Assembly: GCA_034659995.1 (NCBI GenBank)
Contig: JAYEIH010000026.1
Coordinates: 1 to 22,555, forward strand
DNA from: JAYEIH01 sp034659995
Lineage (GTDB): Archaea; Methanobacteriota_B; Thermococci; Methanofastidiosales; B48-G16
Reading direction: 5' to 3'
DNA length: 22,555 bases
Part shown: positions 15,194 through 21,851 of the stretch, one piece after another
Position numbering within the stretch: position 1 is the first letter of the stretch
Layout: every line of letters begins with the position of its first letter
Made by a program: the position numbers and the translations under genes
The notes under the pieces: generated by a model
What the model was told of the DNA's origin: nothing
Databases searched by the model: none
Seen by the model: the letters and a program-made list of their open reading frames with translations, nothing else

Positions 15194-15877
15194 ATGAACG
15201 TCGGTGTTCTCTTTTCCGGTGGGAAAGACTCCTGTTGCGCCCATTATAAGGTAATGGAAAACCATACTATTAGCTGTCTGATAAGCATAATCTCCAAAAA
15301 TAAAGAGAGCTACATGTTTCACACGCCAAATATCGCGCTTACGGAGATGCAGGCGGAGGCTATGAATATCCCCCTGATTATTCAAGAAACAGAGGGAGAG
15401 AAAGAGGAGGAACTGAAGGACCTCGAAGAAGCGATAAAAGCTGCAAAAGAGAAATATAGTATAGACGGCGTTGTCAGCGGTGCGATCCAATCCGAGTACC
15501 AGCGTTCGCGAATTGAGAGGGTATGCAAAGAGGTATCCATTCAATCCATCAATCCCCTGTGGCAGATGGACCAGGTCCTGCTTCTCAATGAACTGATCTC
15601 AACTGGATTTAAGACGCTTATCACCGGCGTATTTGCATATCCCTTTGATGAGAGCTGGCTCGGTAGGGAGATCGACAGGGATACCGTCTGTGATCTCACA
15701 AAACTTCAAAAAAAGTACAAAATCAATCCTTCCGGCGAAGGCGGTGAGATAGAGACCTTTGTCTATGATGGACCCACATTTAAAAAGAGAATAAAAATAA
15801 TCAAAGCCAGTAAAACATACTCTCGGTACGCAGGCGTCTACGAAATAGAGAAAGCAAGGATCATTAAGAAGAATTAA
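15194..15877 (+). CDS. dph6: Diphthine--ammonia ligase
   Basis: The 227-residue PP-loop ATPase amidates diphthine on elongation factor 2, the last step of diphthamide synthesis, using ATP and ammonia. The PP-loop SGGKDS is at 8-13. The Dph6/DUF71 hallmarks are DGVVSGAIQSEYQRSR at 91-106 and GEGGEIETFVYDGP at 181-194. Length is typical of archaeal single-domain versions. GGTGGT at 15183-15188 lies about 6 nt before the ATG, and the gene follows the phosphate regulator by 13 nt, probably on the same transcript. Its TAA stop shares a TTAA tetranucleotide with the stop of the convergent PP-loop gene. Confidence 0.93.
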   Translation: MNVGVLFSGGKDSCCAHYKVMENHTISCLISIISKNKESYMFHTPNIALTEMQAEAMNIPLIIQETEGEKEEELKDLEEAIKAAKEKYSIDGVVSGAIQSEYQRSRIERVCKEVSIQSINPLWQMDQVLLLNELISTGFKTLITGVFAYPFDESWLGREIDRDTVCDLTKLQKKYKINPSGEGGEIETFVYDGPTFKKRIKIIKASKTYSRYAGVYEIEKARIIKKN

Positions 15878-16491
15878 AGAGTGGACCGTTTTACCGATCT
15901 TTTGATCATCCTTTCTATATCCAGCATTTCTTCCAACTCCTTAATTTTCTCTAACCGCGTGTTTATAGCCGGGTACTTTGGCACGTAGGAACATTCCTTG
16001 CTCTTTCCTATTGATATCTTATAGGTACCGATCTCTCTGGCTATCGCTACTATTTCCTCCTTATCCATACAGAGTAGCGGCCGCAGGACTGGTAGCTCCA
16101 CAGGTTCCTCAAGGACAGAAAGGTTCTGCAGGGTCTGGGAGGCAACCTGTCCGAGGTTTTCACCGGTAACAAGACCTTTATAGCCTTCTTTTTCAGCGAT
16201 ACGCTCTGCTATTCGGTACATCATTCGCTTACAGAAAATACAGATAAACTTTTTATCCCATCGCCCCGTCTTCTCCAGAAACTTATCGAGAAGAGGTAAA
16301 AGAGGCACTGCGCAGAGTGCAAATTTTTTGCTATGAATTGCTGCAAGTCTCTTTATAGTATCAATAGTTCTTTCTCTCGTTTTTGTGTCCCCATTGTCAA
16401 AATAGACAAAGTTTATCTCATATTTTTTCTTAAGAATGAGATGTGCAGCCACCGGGGAATCTATTCCGCCGGAGTTGAGTGCTAAGAACAT
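15874..16491 (-). CDS. ThiI-like PP-loop ATPase domain protein without THUMP
   Basis: The 205-residue protein matches the ATPase half of ThiI (tRNA s4U sulfurtransferase): NSGGIDSPVAAHL at 6-18, CKRMMYRIAERIAEKEG at 87-103, LVTGENLGQVASQTLQNL at 107-124 and PVLRPLLCMDKEEI at 134-147. It lacks the N-terminal ferredoxin-like/THUMP domains and any rhodanese domain. Cys84 and Cys87 (CxxC) and Cys167 are possible sulfur or metal ligands. A role in tRNA thiolation or a related adenylation is likely, but how it binds tRNA without THUMP is unclear. The start is decided by a perfect AGGAGG (16497-16502) six nt before the ATG, lying inside the end of the upstream editing-domain gene, which it overlaps by 10 nt. 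Confidence 0.85.
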   Translation of the reverse strand: MFLALNSGGIDSPVAAHLILKKKYEINFVYFDNGDTKTRERTIDTIKRLAAIHSKKFALCAVPLLPLLDKFLEKTGRWDKKFICIFCKRMMYRIAERIAEKEGYKGLVTGENLGQVASQTLQNLSVLEEPVELPVLRPLLCMDKEEIVAIAREIGTYKISIGKSKECSYVPKYPAINTRLEKIKELEEMLDIERMIKRSVKRSTL

Positions 16492-16892
16492 TGTATCCTC
16501 CTGGATAATGTGGATAAAGGATGTCCCTTGCTTCTGTACTCGTACTCCTTATACCATCCGAAGGGGACTCTGTACACCTCTCGTTCCAACTTCCTTTCAA
16601 TTGCATCCAGCAGTTCCATAGCGATATGAGGTGAGGCAGGGGCATGGATAAAAAGATGAATAAAGGGGAATAACACCACATGGCCTACGCCTATTTTTTC
16701 CGCCACATCAGTTATTTCCTCCACTGCTTTTTCTACGTTGTCCTTGTCCCCTTTTTCTATGGCCAGATATACAAGCAGTGCGTTTTCCACCGTTCTTTCC
16801 TTATTTTTCTCTGTAAGTTCCTCCCCATTCTCTATAGCCTTTTTCTTTGCCTTCCAAAAAATGTAATCCACATGTTTGAAGAGCAGATGCAT
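16482..16892 (-). CDS. Standalone archaeal threonyl-tRNA editing domain
   Basis: The 136-residue protein corresponds to the archaea-specific N-terminal editing domain of threonyl-tRNA synthetase, a D-aminoacyl-tRNA deacylase-like fold that hydrolyses Ser-tRNA(Thr). Matching features are the MHLLFKHVDYI N-terminus, LLVYLAIEKGD at 39-49, LFPFIHL at 74-80 with His79, and RVPFGWYKEYEYRSKGHP at 108-125 with Tyr114-Lys115. His and Tyr-Lys at these places line the editing pocket of the Pyrococcus domain. No catalytic or anticodon-binding part of a synthetase follows. I chose 16892 because AGGTGAT (16896-16902) sits just upstream and overlaps the nadM stop. The frame also runs back to 16940 inside nadM, but the extension does not match the family. 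It is the middle gene of a three-gene coupled operon. Confidence 0.85.
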   Translation of the reverse strand: MHLLFKHVDYIFWKAKKKAIENGEELTEKNKERTVENALLVYLAIEKGDKDNVEKAVEEITDVAEKIGVGHVVLFPFIHLFIHAPASPHIAMELLDAIERKLEREVYRVPFGWYKEYEYRSKGHPLSTLSRRIQCS

Positions 16893-16896
16893 CGGA

Positions 16897-17400
16897 TCAC
16901 CTATCACTCTTGACAAGCTCTCGCAGTCGCTCATCGCCACCGATCTTCTTTATGAATTCCCCCACTTCCTTGGGAACATACTCCTCCCAGGATCTTCCAT
17001 CGATAATCTTTTTGCGTATCTCCGTTGCGTTATAGGTCTCTCTTCTATACGGCGGGAGAGATCTCACCTCAAACCCTGCTTCTTCAAAAAGCCTCACGGT
17101 CAAGGGTTCATTGGAGTAAATATAATCGAATTTTGGGGCAAGAGAGCAGAGATGGCTTACCCATACGTCATGTATATGAAGATCGGTAACCGGAACTATT
17201 ACAACTCGCGAGAGGTCGTTCAGTGCCTTTCTTATCATCTCTATCCGCTCCCCGCAGGTGAAAGGGTTCTGCAGGGTGTGCGAGTACTGTGCCGATCCTA
17301 TGGCAATTACAATCTCATCATTTTTCTCCAGGATTTTTTTGATGTTATGGAGATGCCCCTTATGAAACGGTTGAAACCGCCCTACATACAATGCTCTCAT
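16897..17400 (-). CDS. nadM: Nicotinamide-nucleotide adenylyltransferase (archaeal NadM type)
   Basis: The 167-residue enzyme joins NMN and ATP to make NAD+. The nucleotidyltransferase signature GRFQPFHKGHL is at 7-17 with the HxGH-type motif. GSAQYSHT and NPFTCGERIEMI are typical of archaeal NadM, and the second ATP site NATEIRK is at 124-130 in place of the ISSTxxR motif. Length is normal. On the minus strand a TATA-like CCTTTTTAAG (17421-17430) is centred 25 nt before the ATG, so the mRNA is probably leaderless. An AGGAGGT directly touching the ATG is too close to act as a normal ribosome binding site. It heads the operon with the Thr-editing domain and the PP-loop protein. Confidence 0.94.
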   Translation of the reverse strand: MRALYVGRFQPFHKGHLHNIKKILEKNDEIVIAIGSAQYSHTLQNPFTCGERIEMIRKALNDLSRVVIVPVTDLHIHDVWVSHLCSLAPKFDYIYSNEPLTVRLFEEAGFEVRSLPPYRRETYNATEIRKKIIDGRSWEEYVPKEVGEFIKKIGGDERLRELVKSDR

Positions 17401-17471
17401 ACCTCCTGCATGTTAAAAAACTTAAAAAGGTTAATGGAAGTTTTTTATATTTTAAAATAAAGAGATCAAAT
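17401..17471. promoter_or_regulatory. Back-to-back promoters of nadM and the membrane-protein gene
   Basis: The 71-bp divergent gap holds two TATA elements. CCTTTTTAAG on the minus strand (17421-17430) is centred 25 nt from the nadM ATG. TTTTATAT on the plus strand (17443-17450) is centred 25 nt from the ATG at 17472. Both predict leaderless transcripts and decide the start of the rightward gene, whose frame stays open further upstream. Confidence 0.5.
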
Positions 17472-18416
17472 ATGAAAAAATGGATCGTTCTTTTGATCCT
17501 CATCCCCTCAGTAATTGCAGCACCGAATGTCTATGAGTTTGGAGAAGATTACTGGTTTGAGGATAACCATACGATAAAAAGCTCCACAGGAACTGTTTAT
17601 GTCATTGATGAGATGATGGATTACACGGTGGAGGGAGAGGTAATGGGCATTCGGTTTTATAAGGAGGAAAAAGCACCTTTTGGACTTGTGGATCTGGCAC
17701 TGGTATGGGGGGATCTCCTAAAACCTGAGGTCAAGAAGGATCTTAATGTCTGGATGGAGTACAGATACTGCAGTTACCAGTATATTTCCAAAAACTCAAA
17801 TATATCATTATATTACCTGAGAACTCATATAAGCAACAATCATCTCATTCCGGCCTCTCAAGAGATCTTTGATGATATCCTCACGATACAAGAGGGAGAC
17901 CATCTCAGAATATCTGGGGCCCTTGTGCATATTACCGGTGAAAGGCAGATGGAAAACAAAATCGAACGGATAGAGTGGGGGCCGTCATCCACCACCCTGG
18001 AGGACGAGGGAGAGAGGGCATGCGAGATTATTCTGGTGAAATCCCTAACCTTTGGCACAGCAAAATCACCCCCTCCAGAGAGCTCTCCTGTTATAGAAAA
18101 GCCGTTTGAAGCGTTTGAAGATTACTATATGAACGTATGGAAGTACGTCATCGGGCTTATTCTTTTGATAGTTCTCATTCTCTATATACCCTCCAAGTTG
18201 CTATCCAGACGGCAAAGACATGAAGAAGAACGCTCACCTGATGAGTACAGAACGGTGGCAAAGATGATGGAGTACTATAATAAAAAGGGGTACAGAACCT
18301 TGAGATATACATTCAGTGGCGGTCTGCTAAAGATAGCTATCAAAAAAAATAATCAGGTCTATCTTGCCACTGTCAACCTCAACACGGGAAAGATACGCTA
18401 TAGACTTATTGAATGA
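17472..18416 (+). CDS. Signal-anchored membrane protein of unknown function
   Basis: From the ATG at 17472 the protein has 314 residues. Residues 1-17 form a signal peptide (KKW then a hydrophobic run ending near Ala-Ala). The exported region of about 200 residues contains SNNHLIPAS at 121-129 followed by IQEGDHLRISGALVHI at 139-154. A proline-rich linker (PPPESSP) precedes a single membrane span at about 223-243, and a basic cytoplasmic tail of about 70 residues ends in two beta-rich stretches. The SNNHLIPA/GDxxxISGxLV pattern resembles a set of uncharacterised bacterial membrane proteins, from memory and unverified; the GD..ISG part could be a small barrel. The frame extends upstream to 17391, but the TATA spacing and signal peptide favour 17472. 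Its 3' end overlaps convergent purM by 19 nt. Confidence 0.75.
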   Translation: MKKWIVLLILIPSVIAAPNVYEFGEDYWFEDNHTIKSSTGTVYVIDEMMDYTVEGEVMGIRFYKEEKAPFGLVDLALVWGDLLKPEVKKDLNVWMEYRYCSYQYISKNSNISLYYLRTHISNNHLIPASQEIFDDILTIQEGDHLRISGALVHITGERQMENKIERIEWGPSSTTLEDEGERACEIILVKSLTFGTAKSPPPESSPVIEKPFEAFEDYYMNVWKYVIGLILLIVLILYIPSKLLSRRQRHEEERSPDEYRTVAKMMEYYNKKGYRTLRYTFSGGLLKIAIKKNNQVYLATVNLNTGKIRYRLIE

Positions 18417-19336
18417 CCATCAACGATTATTTTTTCTCCCGTGACCTTGCCGATAACAATACTATCATCCAGGGTCTTCAGGGCTCTATTAACATCCTCT
18501 TCGTCCACAATTACGGCAAACCCAACACCCATGTTGTACGTCCTGCACATTTCCTCAAAGGCCACTCCCCGCACCATTATTTCCTTAAAGATAGATGGTA
18601 TCTCGGGAAGCTCAATCCTTACTCCCGGCGCTACCCTCTGTAGATTTAATAGACCTCCTCCTGTAGTATGGGCGAGTCCTTTCACCTTTACTCGTGAAAT
18701 AAGATTTAGCACGTCCTTCACATAGATCTTCGTGGGTCTCAACACCTCTCTTAAAAGCGTTTCATTGTTTTTAAAGAGCTTTCGCGCCAGAGAGATACCG
18801 TTGCTGTGAATTCCCGAGGAAGGGAGTCCGATAATAATGTCTCCTTCATTTGTACTGTGCTTCAGAGGAGCTTGCGCTATACCAAGAGCTGTGGCACCCA
18901 AATCGAATTTCTGCTCCATATTTGAGTGGGTGGCAGTTTCGCCCGAGATAATAGCAATGTTTGCCTCCTCTGCTCCTTTTAACAGTCCTTTTCCAAACTC
19001 CTTCATGAAGTTTTCATCGGGTTCCTGTACAACAATATAATCCGACAGTGCAATCGGCTCAAATCCATCGCAGATAAGGTCGTTCACGACCATAGCAATG
19101 AGATCGATTCCTATTGTATCGTATTTCTCCAGCCTCTCTGCAATGAGAGTCTTTGTCCCGACACCATCGGTGGATAACGCCAGGTACTGCTCTCCAAGCT
19201 TTATATACCCTGTGTATCCAGCCGCCTCAGACAACGTGTCCTTCCTGAAACTCAGTGAGGGCTTTATTACCTTCAGAAGCTCCTTCACCGCCTGTTCCTC
19301 TGCGGAAATATCTACACCGGCATCTGCGTACTTCAT
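18398..19336 (-). CDS. purM: Phosphoribosylformylglycinamidine cyclo-ligase (AIR synthetase)
   Basis: The 312-residue enzyme converts FGAM to AIR with ATP in purine synthesis. Family motifs are the MKYADAGVDI N-terminus, STDGVGTK at 55-62, GIDLIAMVVNDL at 76-87, SDYIVV (near 98-103), SGETATH, GLPSSGIHSNGISLAR and the C-terminal THTTGGG-like AHTTGGGLLNL and EMCRTYNMGVGFAVIV. All ATP- and substrate-binding segments are present. It is somewhat shorter than bacterial PurM. The minus-strand TATA TTTTTAATA (19356-19364) is centred 24 nt from the ATG, consistent with a leaderless mRNA. It stands alone and overlaps its convergent neighbour by 19 nt. Confidence 0.94.
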   Translation of the reverse strand: MKYADAGVDISAEEQAVKELLKVIKPSLSFRKDTLSEAAGYTGYIKLGEQYLALSTDGVGTKTLIAERLEKYDTIGIDLIAMVVNDLICDGFEPIALSDYIVVQEPDENFMKEFGKGLLKGAEEANIAIISGETATHSNMEQKFDLGATALGIAQAPLKHSTNEGDIIIGLPSSGIHSNGISLARKLFKNNETLLREVLRPTKIYVKDVLNLISRVKVKGLAHTTGGGLLNLQRVAPGVRIELPEIPSIFKEIMVRGVAFEEMCRTYNMGVGFAVIVDEEDVNRALKTLDDSIVIGKVTGEKIIVDGHSISL

Positions 19337-19377
19337 AGTTATTCCATGTAAGAGATATTAAAAATGGTTTGGGTGTA

Positions 19378-19950
19378 TCACAGCTCATCCAGAAACTTCT
19401 TCCGTTTTGCTTCATACTCTATCTTGGAAATTATTCCCTTGTCATAGAGTTCCTTGAGCCCTTTTAGTTTCTCTATGGAATCTTTTCCCGATGTACTCTT
19501 CTTTGGACCTCCCGCTCCAACAAATCTACTGACAGTCTCTCTGGGTTTATTAAGTTTCCACTCTTCAGATTTAAGCCCTTTTTTCTTCTGTATCGTAATT
19601 GGCTCGACCGCTATCTCATTGAGCGCATTTCGTATCGTTTGTATGGTCCCCTTTGCTTCCTCCTTGCTCAGCCATGAAAGCTCCATTTTCTTGCCGTCTT
19701 CCTTTGTTACCCTAAAACGTGAGGCCACTATTCCAGCCTTGAACTCCACCGTTTCCAGCTTCTCGTAGGGGATACCAAAAAGATCGTACCGACCAAAGAG
19801 CTTCTCATCGATAAATAAAATCCTTCTATTGGTAACAACAAGCCATTTGGGCTTGGCCTCAATACGCAGGCGCTTTTTTAACGTGTGGAGAACCTGCTCA
19901 TTAGGATCTAAATTTTTCTGAACAAAGGCAGGGAGAGCATCATTGGACAT
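19378..19950 (-). CDS. PH-like domain protein with C-terminal SHOCT domain
   Basis: The 190-residue protein has two recognisable parts. Residues about 14-113 look like a bacterial/archaeal PH-like domain: LDPNEQVLHTLK, WLVVTNRRILFID, then YEKLETVEF and a closing helix. Residues 159-190 are a SHOCT motif (IEKLKGLKELYDKGIISKIEYE, ending KKFLDEL), a short two-helix module usually at protein ends and thought to mediate oligomerisation. The linker is basic and Gly/Ser-rich. No membrane span or signal is visible, so it is probably cytosolic or peripherally attached. Function is unknown. A TTTTTATAG box on the minus strand (about 19972-19980) is centred 26 nt from the ATG. Confidence 0.8.
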   Translation of the reverse strand: MSNDALPAFVQKNLDPNEQVLHTLKKRLRIEAKPKWLVVTNRRILFIDEKLFGRYDLFGIPYEKLETVEFKAGIVASRFRVTKEDGKKMELSWLSKEEAKGTIQTIRNALNEIAVEPITIQKKKGLKSEEWKLNKPRETVSRFVGAGGPKKSTSGKDSIEKLKGLKELYDKGIISKIEYEAKRKKFLDEL

Positions 19951-19989
19951 AAACTTAACTCTTATTTAAATCTATAAAAATATTACGGG

Positions 19990-20418
19990 TTATTCCAGTG
20001 AAAGCTCACCATGCAGTATAATCGGATCCATCACCTCAATCTCATCCTTGTACGGCACCTTGGGGATACCATTGAGCAAAAAGATCTTTTTATTCAGCAC
20101 ATGGGCGAACCCCATCTCAAGAAAGACATTACCTCCGATGTAATTTTTGGTCCCCTGTTTATCGTAGTTCAAGACGAGAACGGCATCAGTTTCCCTGATT
20201 TTTTTGAAGTAGTGCCGGATAACATCCAGCCTTTTAGCCCTCTTCACAATCGTCCCGGTATCCTTCTCCTCTTTGATCTTCTCGAGACGCAGTTCTCCCT
20301 CAAGGATAAGCTCAGCGGTTTTGGGAATAATCACCTCATGATCCTGCTCCTCCAGCTTCTCGGCAATCTCTGATATTTTATGGGTGAACTCCAAGCTCGC
20401 ACAGATCGCGATCTTCAT
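19990..20418 (-). CDS. Nucleoside 2-deoxyribosyltransferase-like protein
   Basis: The 142-residue protein resembles small Rossmann-like nucleoside 2-deoxyribosyltransferase relatives: an N-terminal strand KIAICASLEFTH, a middle helix rich in charge, then ETDAVLVLNYDKQG, KNYIGGNVFLEMGFAHVL and KKIFLLNGIP. In that superfamily a Glu in the GGNVFLEMGFA helix acts as the nucleophile or binds the sugar, and here it is Glu101. Real substrates of this subgroup are not established, so an enzyme of nucleoside or nucleotide-sugar hydrolysis is only a guess. CTTTTTAT on the minus strand (20441-20448) is centred 27 nt from the ATG, giving a leaderless mRNA. It is downstream of the RelE gene but has its own promoter. 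Confidence 0.75.
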   Translation of the reverse strand: MKIAICASLEFTHKISEIAEKLEEQDHEVIIPKTAELILEGELRLEKIKEEKDTGTIVKRAKRLDVIRHYFKKIRETDAVLVLNYDKQGTKNYIGGNVFLEMGFAHVLNKKIFLLNGIPKVPYKDEIEVMDPIILHGELSLE

Positions 20419-20464
20419 GGCTCTTAAAGGCTATGAGGGAATAAAAAGGTGTGGGGTCATGATA

Positions 20465-20734
20465 CTATTCCTCCATCCTCTTTTTCATTTCCTTATACAC
20501 TCTTTTTCTACTCCCGACAATCAAGAGAAATATAGTGTTTTCCTCTAAGAAATATATTACACGGAAATTTTTTGCTCTCACGCTGTAAAAATCGGTAAAA
20601 TGCTTGAGTCGTTTATATCTCTCAGGAATTTCTCTTATTTTGTCTATCATCTTACGAATGATCAGTCGATCATGCTTGTCAAGTTTCTCCAGATCGTTTT
20701 TCAGCAGGGGATGTGCCCTTACCTTCCACGACAT
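20465..20734 (-). CDS. relE: RelE/ParE-family toxin
   Basis: The 89-residue basic protein has the RelE fold pattern: a first strand WKVRAHPLLKNDLEKL leading into two helices (HDRLIIRKMIDKI), then RLKHFTDFYSVRAKNFRVIYFLEENTIFLLIVGSRKRVY. Conserved basic residues (Arg in SVRAKNFRVIY, Lys/Arg in GSRKRVY and the final Tyr) match those used by RelE toxins to cleave mRNA on the ribosome. Family members act with an antitoxin encoded directly upstream; here the antitoxin stop is immediately before this start, with no gap. Whether it is RelE- or ParE-like in target cannot be told. Confidence 0.85.
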   Translation of the reverse strand: MSWKVRAHPLLKNDLEKLDKHDRLIIRKMIDKIREIPERYKRLKHFTDFYSVRAKNFRVIYFLEENTIFLLIVGSRKRVYKEMKKRMEE

Positions 20735-20950
20735 CTAATCACATTCCAACAGATCGTATATCTCCTCTTCCTCTATCGGTGTGACCTTCTCTTCTTTGAT
20801 CTCCTTCATTCTCCTTTCCGCTTCTTTTGTCATCTCATCATTCATCAATGATTCCAGTATATCAAGATTCTCCTCTATCTCTGCGATAACGCTTCTCAGC
20901 ACCTTTCTGTCCATCACAACGAGATCTTTCTCTTCCGATTTTGTCGACAT
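20735..20950 (-). CDS. Antitoxin partner of the RelE-type toxin
   Basis: This 71-residue acidic, helical protein (rich in Glu, ending in YDLLECD) directly precedes the toxin gene, with zero spacing and likely translational coupling. Size, charge and position fit a type II antitoxin. The N-terminal part (VVMDRKVLRSVIAEIEENLDILESLM) is a helix pair resembling small RelB-like antitoxins, and the acidic C-terminus would wrap the basic toxin. I cannot assign a named family. A CTTATAAAAAC box on the minus strand (20971-20981) lies about 27 nt from the ATG. GAGTGAG just upstream of the ATG could also serve as a ribosome binding site if the transcript begins earlier. Confidence 0.75.
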   Translation of the reverse strand: MSTKSEEKDLVVMDRKVLRSVIAEIEENLDILESLMNDEMTKEAERRMKEIKEEKVTPIEEEEIYDLLECD

Positions 20951-21039
20951 ACACTCACTCTGGATTATTGGTTTTTATAAGTTTTGATTGTGTACTGAGT
21001 TTTAGTTACAAAAATCAGAGAGTCTCACCTCAGGTTCCT

Positions 21040-21141
21040 TTATAATCCATCAAAATCCCGTACTTTCCCCATTTTGACATCTTTTTTAGCTTCCCGTATC
21101 TCTGTTATAGATTTCATTTTCTTTTTGTGAAAGCATGGCAT
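21040..21141 (-). CDS. Short antitoxin-like ORF, probably a remnant
   Basis: A 33-codon frame on the minus strand encodes SITEIREAKKDVKMGKVRDF followed by DGL and a stop. The pattern (E-I-x-x-A-x-x-D-V-x-x-G-K-V) resembles the C-terminal part of small antitoxins that accompany RelE-like toxins. No toxin gene follows on the same strand before the RelE antitoxin gene at 20950, so it is either an orphan antitoxin fragment or chance. Codon use is plausible but the frame is too short to be sure. Confidence 0.3.
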   Translation of the reverse strand: MPCFHKKKMKSITEIREAKKDVKMGKVRDFDGL

Positions 21142-21189
21142 TATTTGCACTTCACAGTTTTTATAGGTTTCTCTTTGGTGTGAGGAATA

Positions 21190-21480
21190 TTACCTCTCTT
21201 CCTCGTATCTCTCAACGATCTCGCTCATTGCGTCCAAAGTTTTGACAATCGCATCTGGGGTGACCTTCCACTCGAGCATTGCGAGGAGGTAGGTGTCGTT
21301 GTTTCTTCTGGTGAATCCAAGGAAGAAGAGATCGGGTATCTCTTCGTACTTCTTGAGATTCTCCTGGATGTACTTGTGAGGTTTCATGAGTTCACTAAAT
21401 ACACTCAAAGATACCCTCCTCATAATTAATTCCTCTGGATCCTTAACAGTAGGCACACTAAAAGTCGTTTTTGTCCACAT
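21190..21480 (-). CDS. Small protein of unknown function next to the RHS locus
   Basis: I do not recognise this 96-residue protein. It has a beta-helix pattern (TTFSVPTVKDPEELIMRRVSL, then FFLGFTRRNNDTYLLAMLEW and a final amphipathic helix DAIVKTLDAMSEIVERYEEE), looks cytosolic, and has no signal or membrane span. The frame runs back to 21522, but the extra 14 codons lie inside the upstream gene. The ATG at 21480 begins just 2 nt after that gene's stop, so I chose it. The first seven bases upstream (TCTGAAA) show no Shine-Dalgarno, so expression probably depends on coupling. As the third gene behind the RHS gene it may be part of the same unit. Confidence 0.6.
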   Translation of the reverse strand: MWTKTTFSVPTVKDPEELIMRRVSLSVFSELMKPHKYIQENLKKYEEIPDLFFLGFTRRNNDTYLLAMLEWKVTPDAIVKTLDAMSEIVERYEEER

Positions 21481-21482
21481 TT

Positions 21483-21842
21483 TCAGATGAGAATGAGGGC
21501 TGTAGCCACGTTCAAGACCCATATAGAGGTATATCTCATAAATTTATTATTATAATCAAAAATGATCTTTCTTCCACAAAATTCGAATTTGGAGAAAAAG
21601 ATACTCTTTTTTTTACTGATAGAAATAAATTTCCCTGCCATGCATCCTATAATGTACAAATGGATACCAAAAATAAGGCCTAATAAAATAGAAACAACTA
21701 TGATCGCACTCACAAAAAAAGATAATTCAGGAAAAAATAAGAGAAACAAAAGTAGGAGGATGCTGATCACAGGCATTGTTACACCTATACTCTTTGTTAT
21801 CGCAGGATCCCGTACCAGTAAAGGTACATCGTCGTTTTTCAT
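21483..21842 (-). CDS. Small two-TM membrane protein, candidate RHS-linked immunity or accessory protein
   Basis: From the ATG at 21842 the protein has 119 residues with two hydrophobic segments close together: ITMPVISILLLLFLLFF-type and FFVSAIIVVSILLGLIFGIHLYIIG-type. A cytoplasmic or external part containing a basic KKKSIFFSKFEF stretch follows. GGTG six nt upstream fits 21842; a GTG at 21851 would give 122 residues. The gene begins right after the RHS stop. In polymorphic-toxin loci the gene directly 3' of the RHS reading frame often encodes the immunity protein, and small membrane proteins are common in that role. This assignment rests on position only; I see no similarity to a named immunity family. 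Confidence 0.6.
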   Translation of the reverse strand: MKNDDVPLLVRDPAITKSIGVTMPVISILLLLFLLFFPELSFFVSAIIVVSILLGLIFGIHLYIIGCMAGKFISISKKKSIFFSKFEFCGRKIIFDYNNKFMRYTSIWVLNVATALILI

Positions 21843-21851
21843 CTTAGACAC

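Noticed and set aside
16482..16502. Editing domain and PP-loop gene as one frameshifted fusion
   Set aside because: A perfect AGGAGG sits six nt before the PP-loop ATG and both proteins begin and end normally, so two coupled genes explain it better than a sequencing error.
16893..16940. Longer start for the Thr-editing domain gene
   Set aside because: The added 16 codons overlap the nadM coding end and do not match the family N-terminus. The Shine-Dalgarno at 16896-16902 points to the ATG at 16892.
21481..21522. Longer start for the small gene ending at 21190
   Set aside because: The extra codons lie in the C-terminal coding region of the two-TM gene; the ATG at 21480 follows that gene's stop directly.
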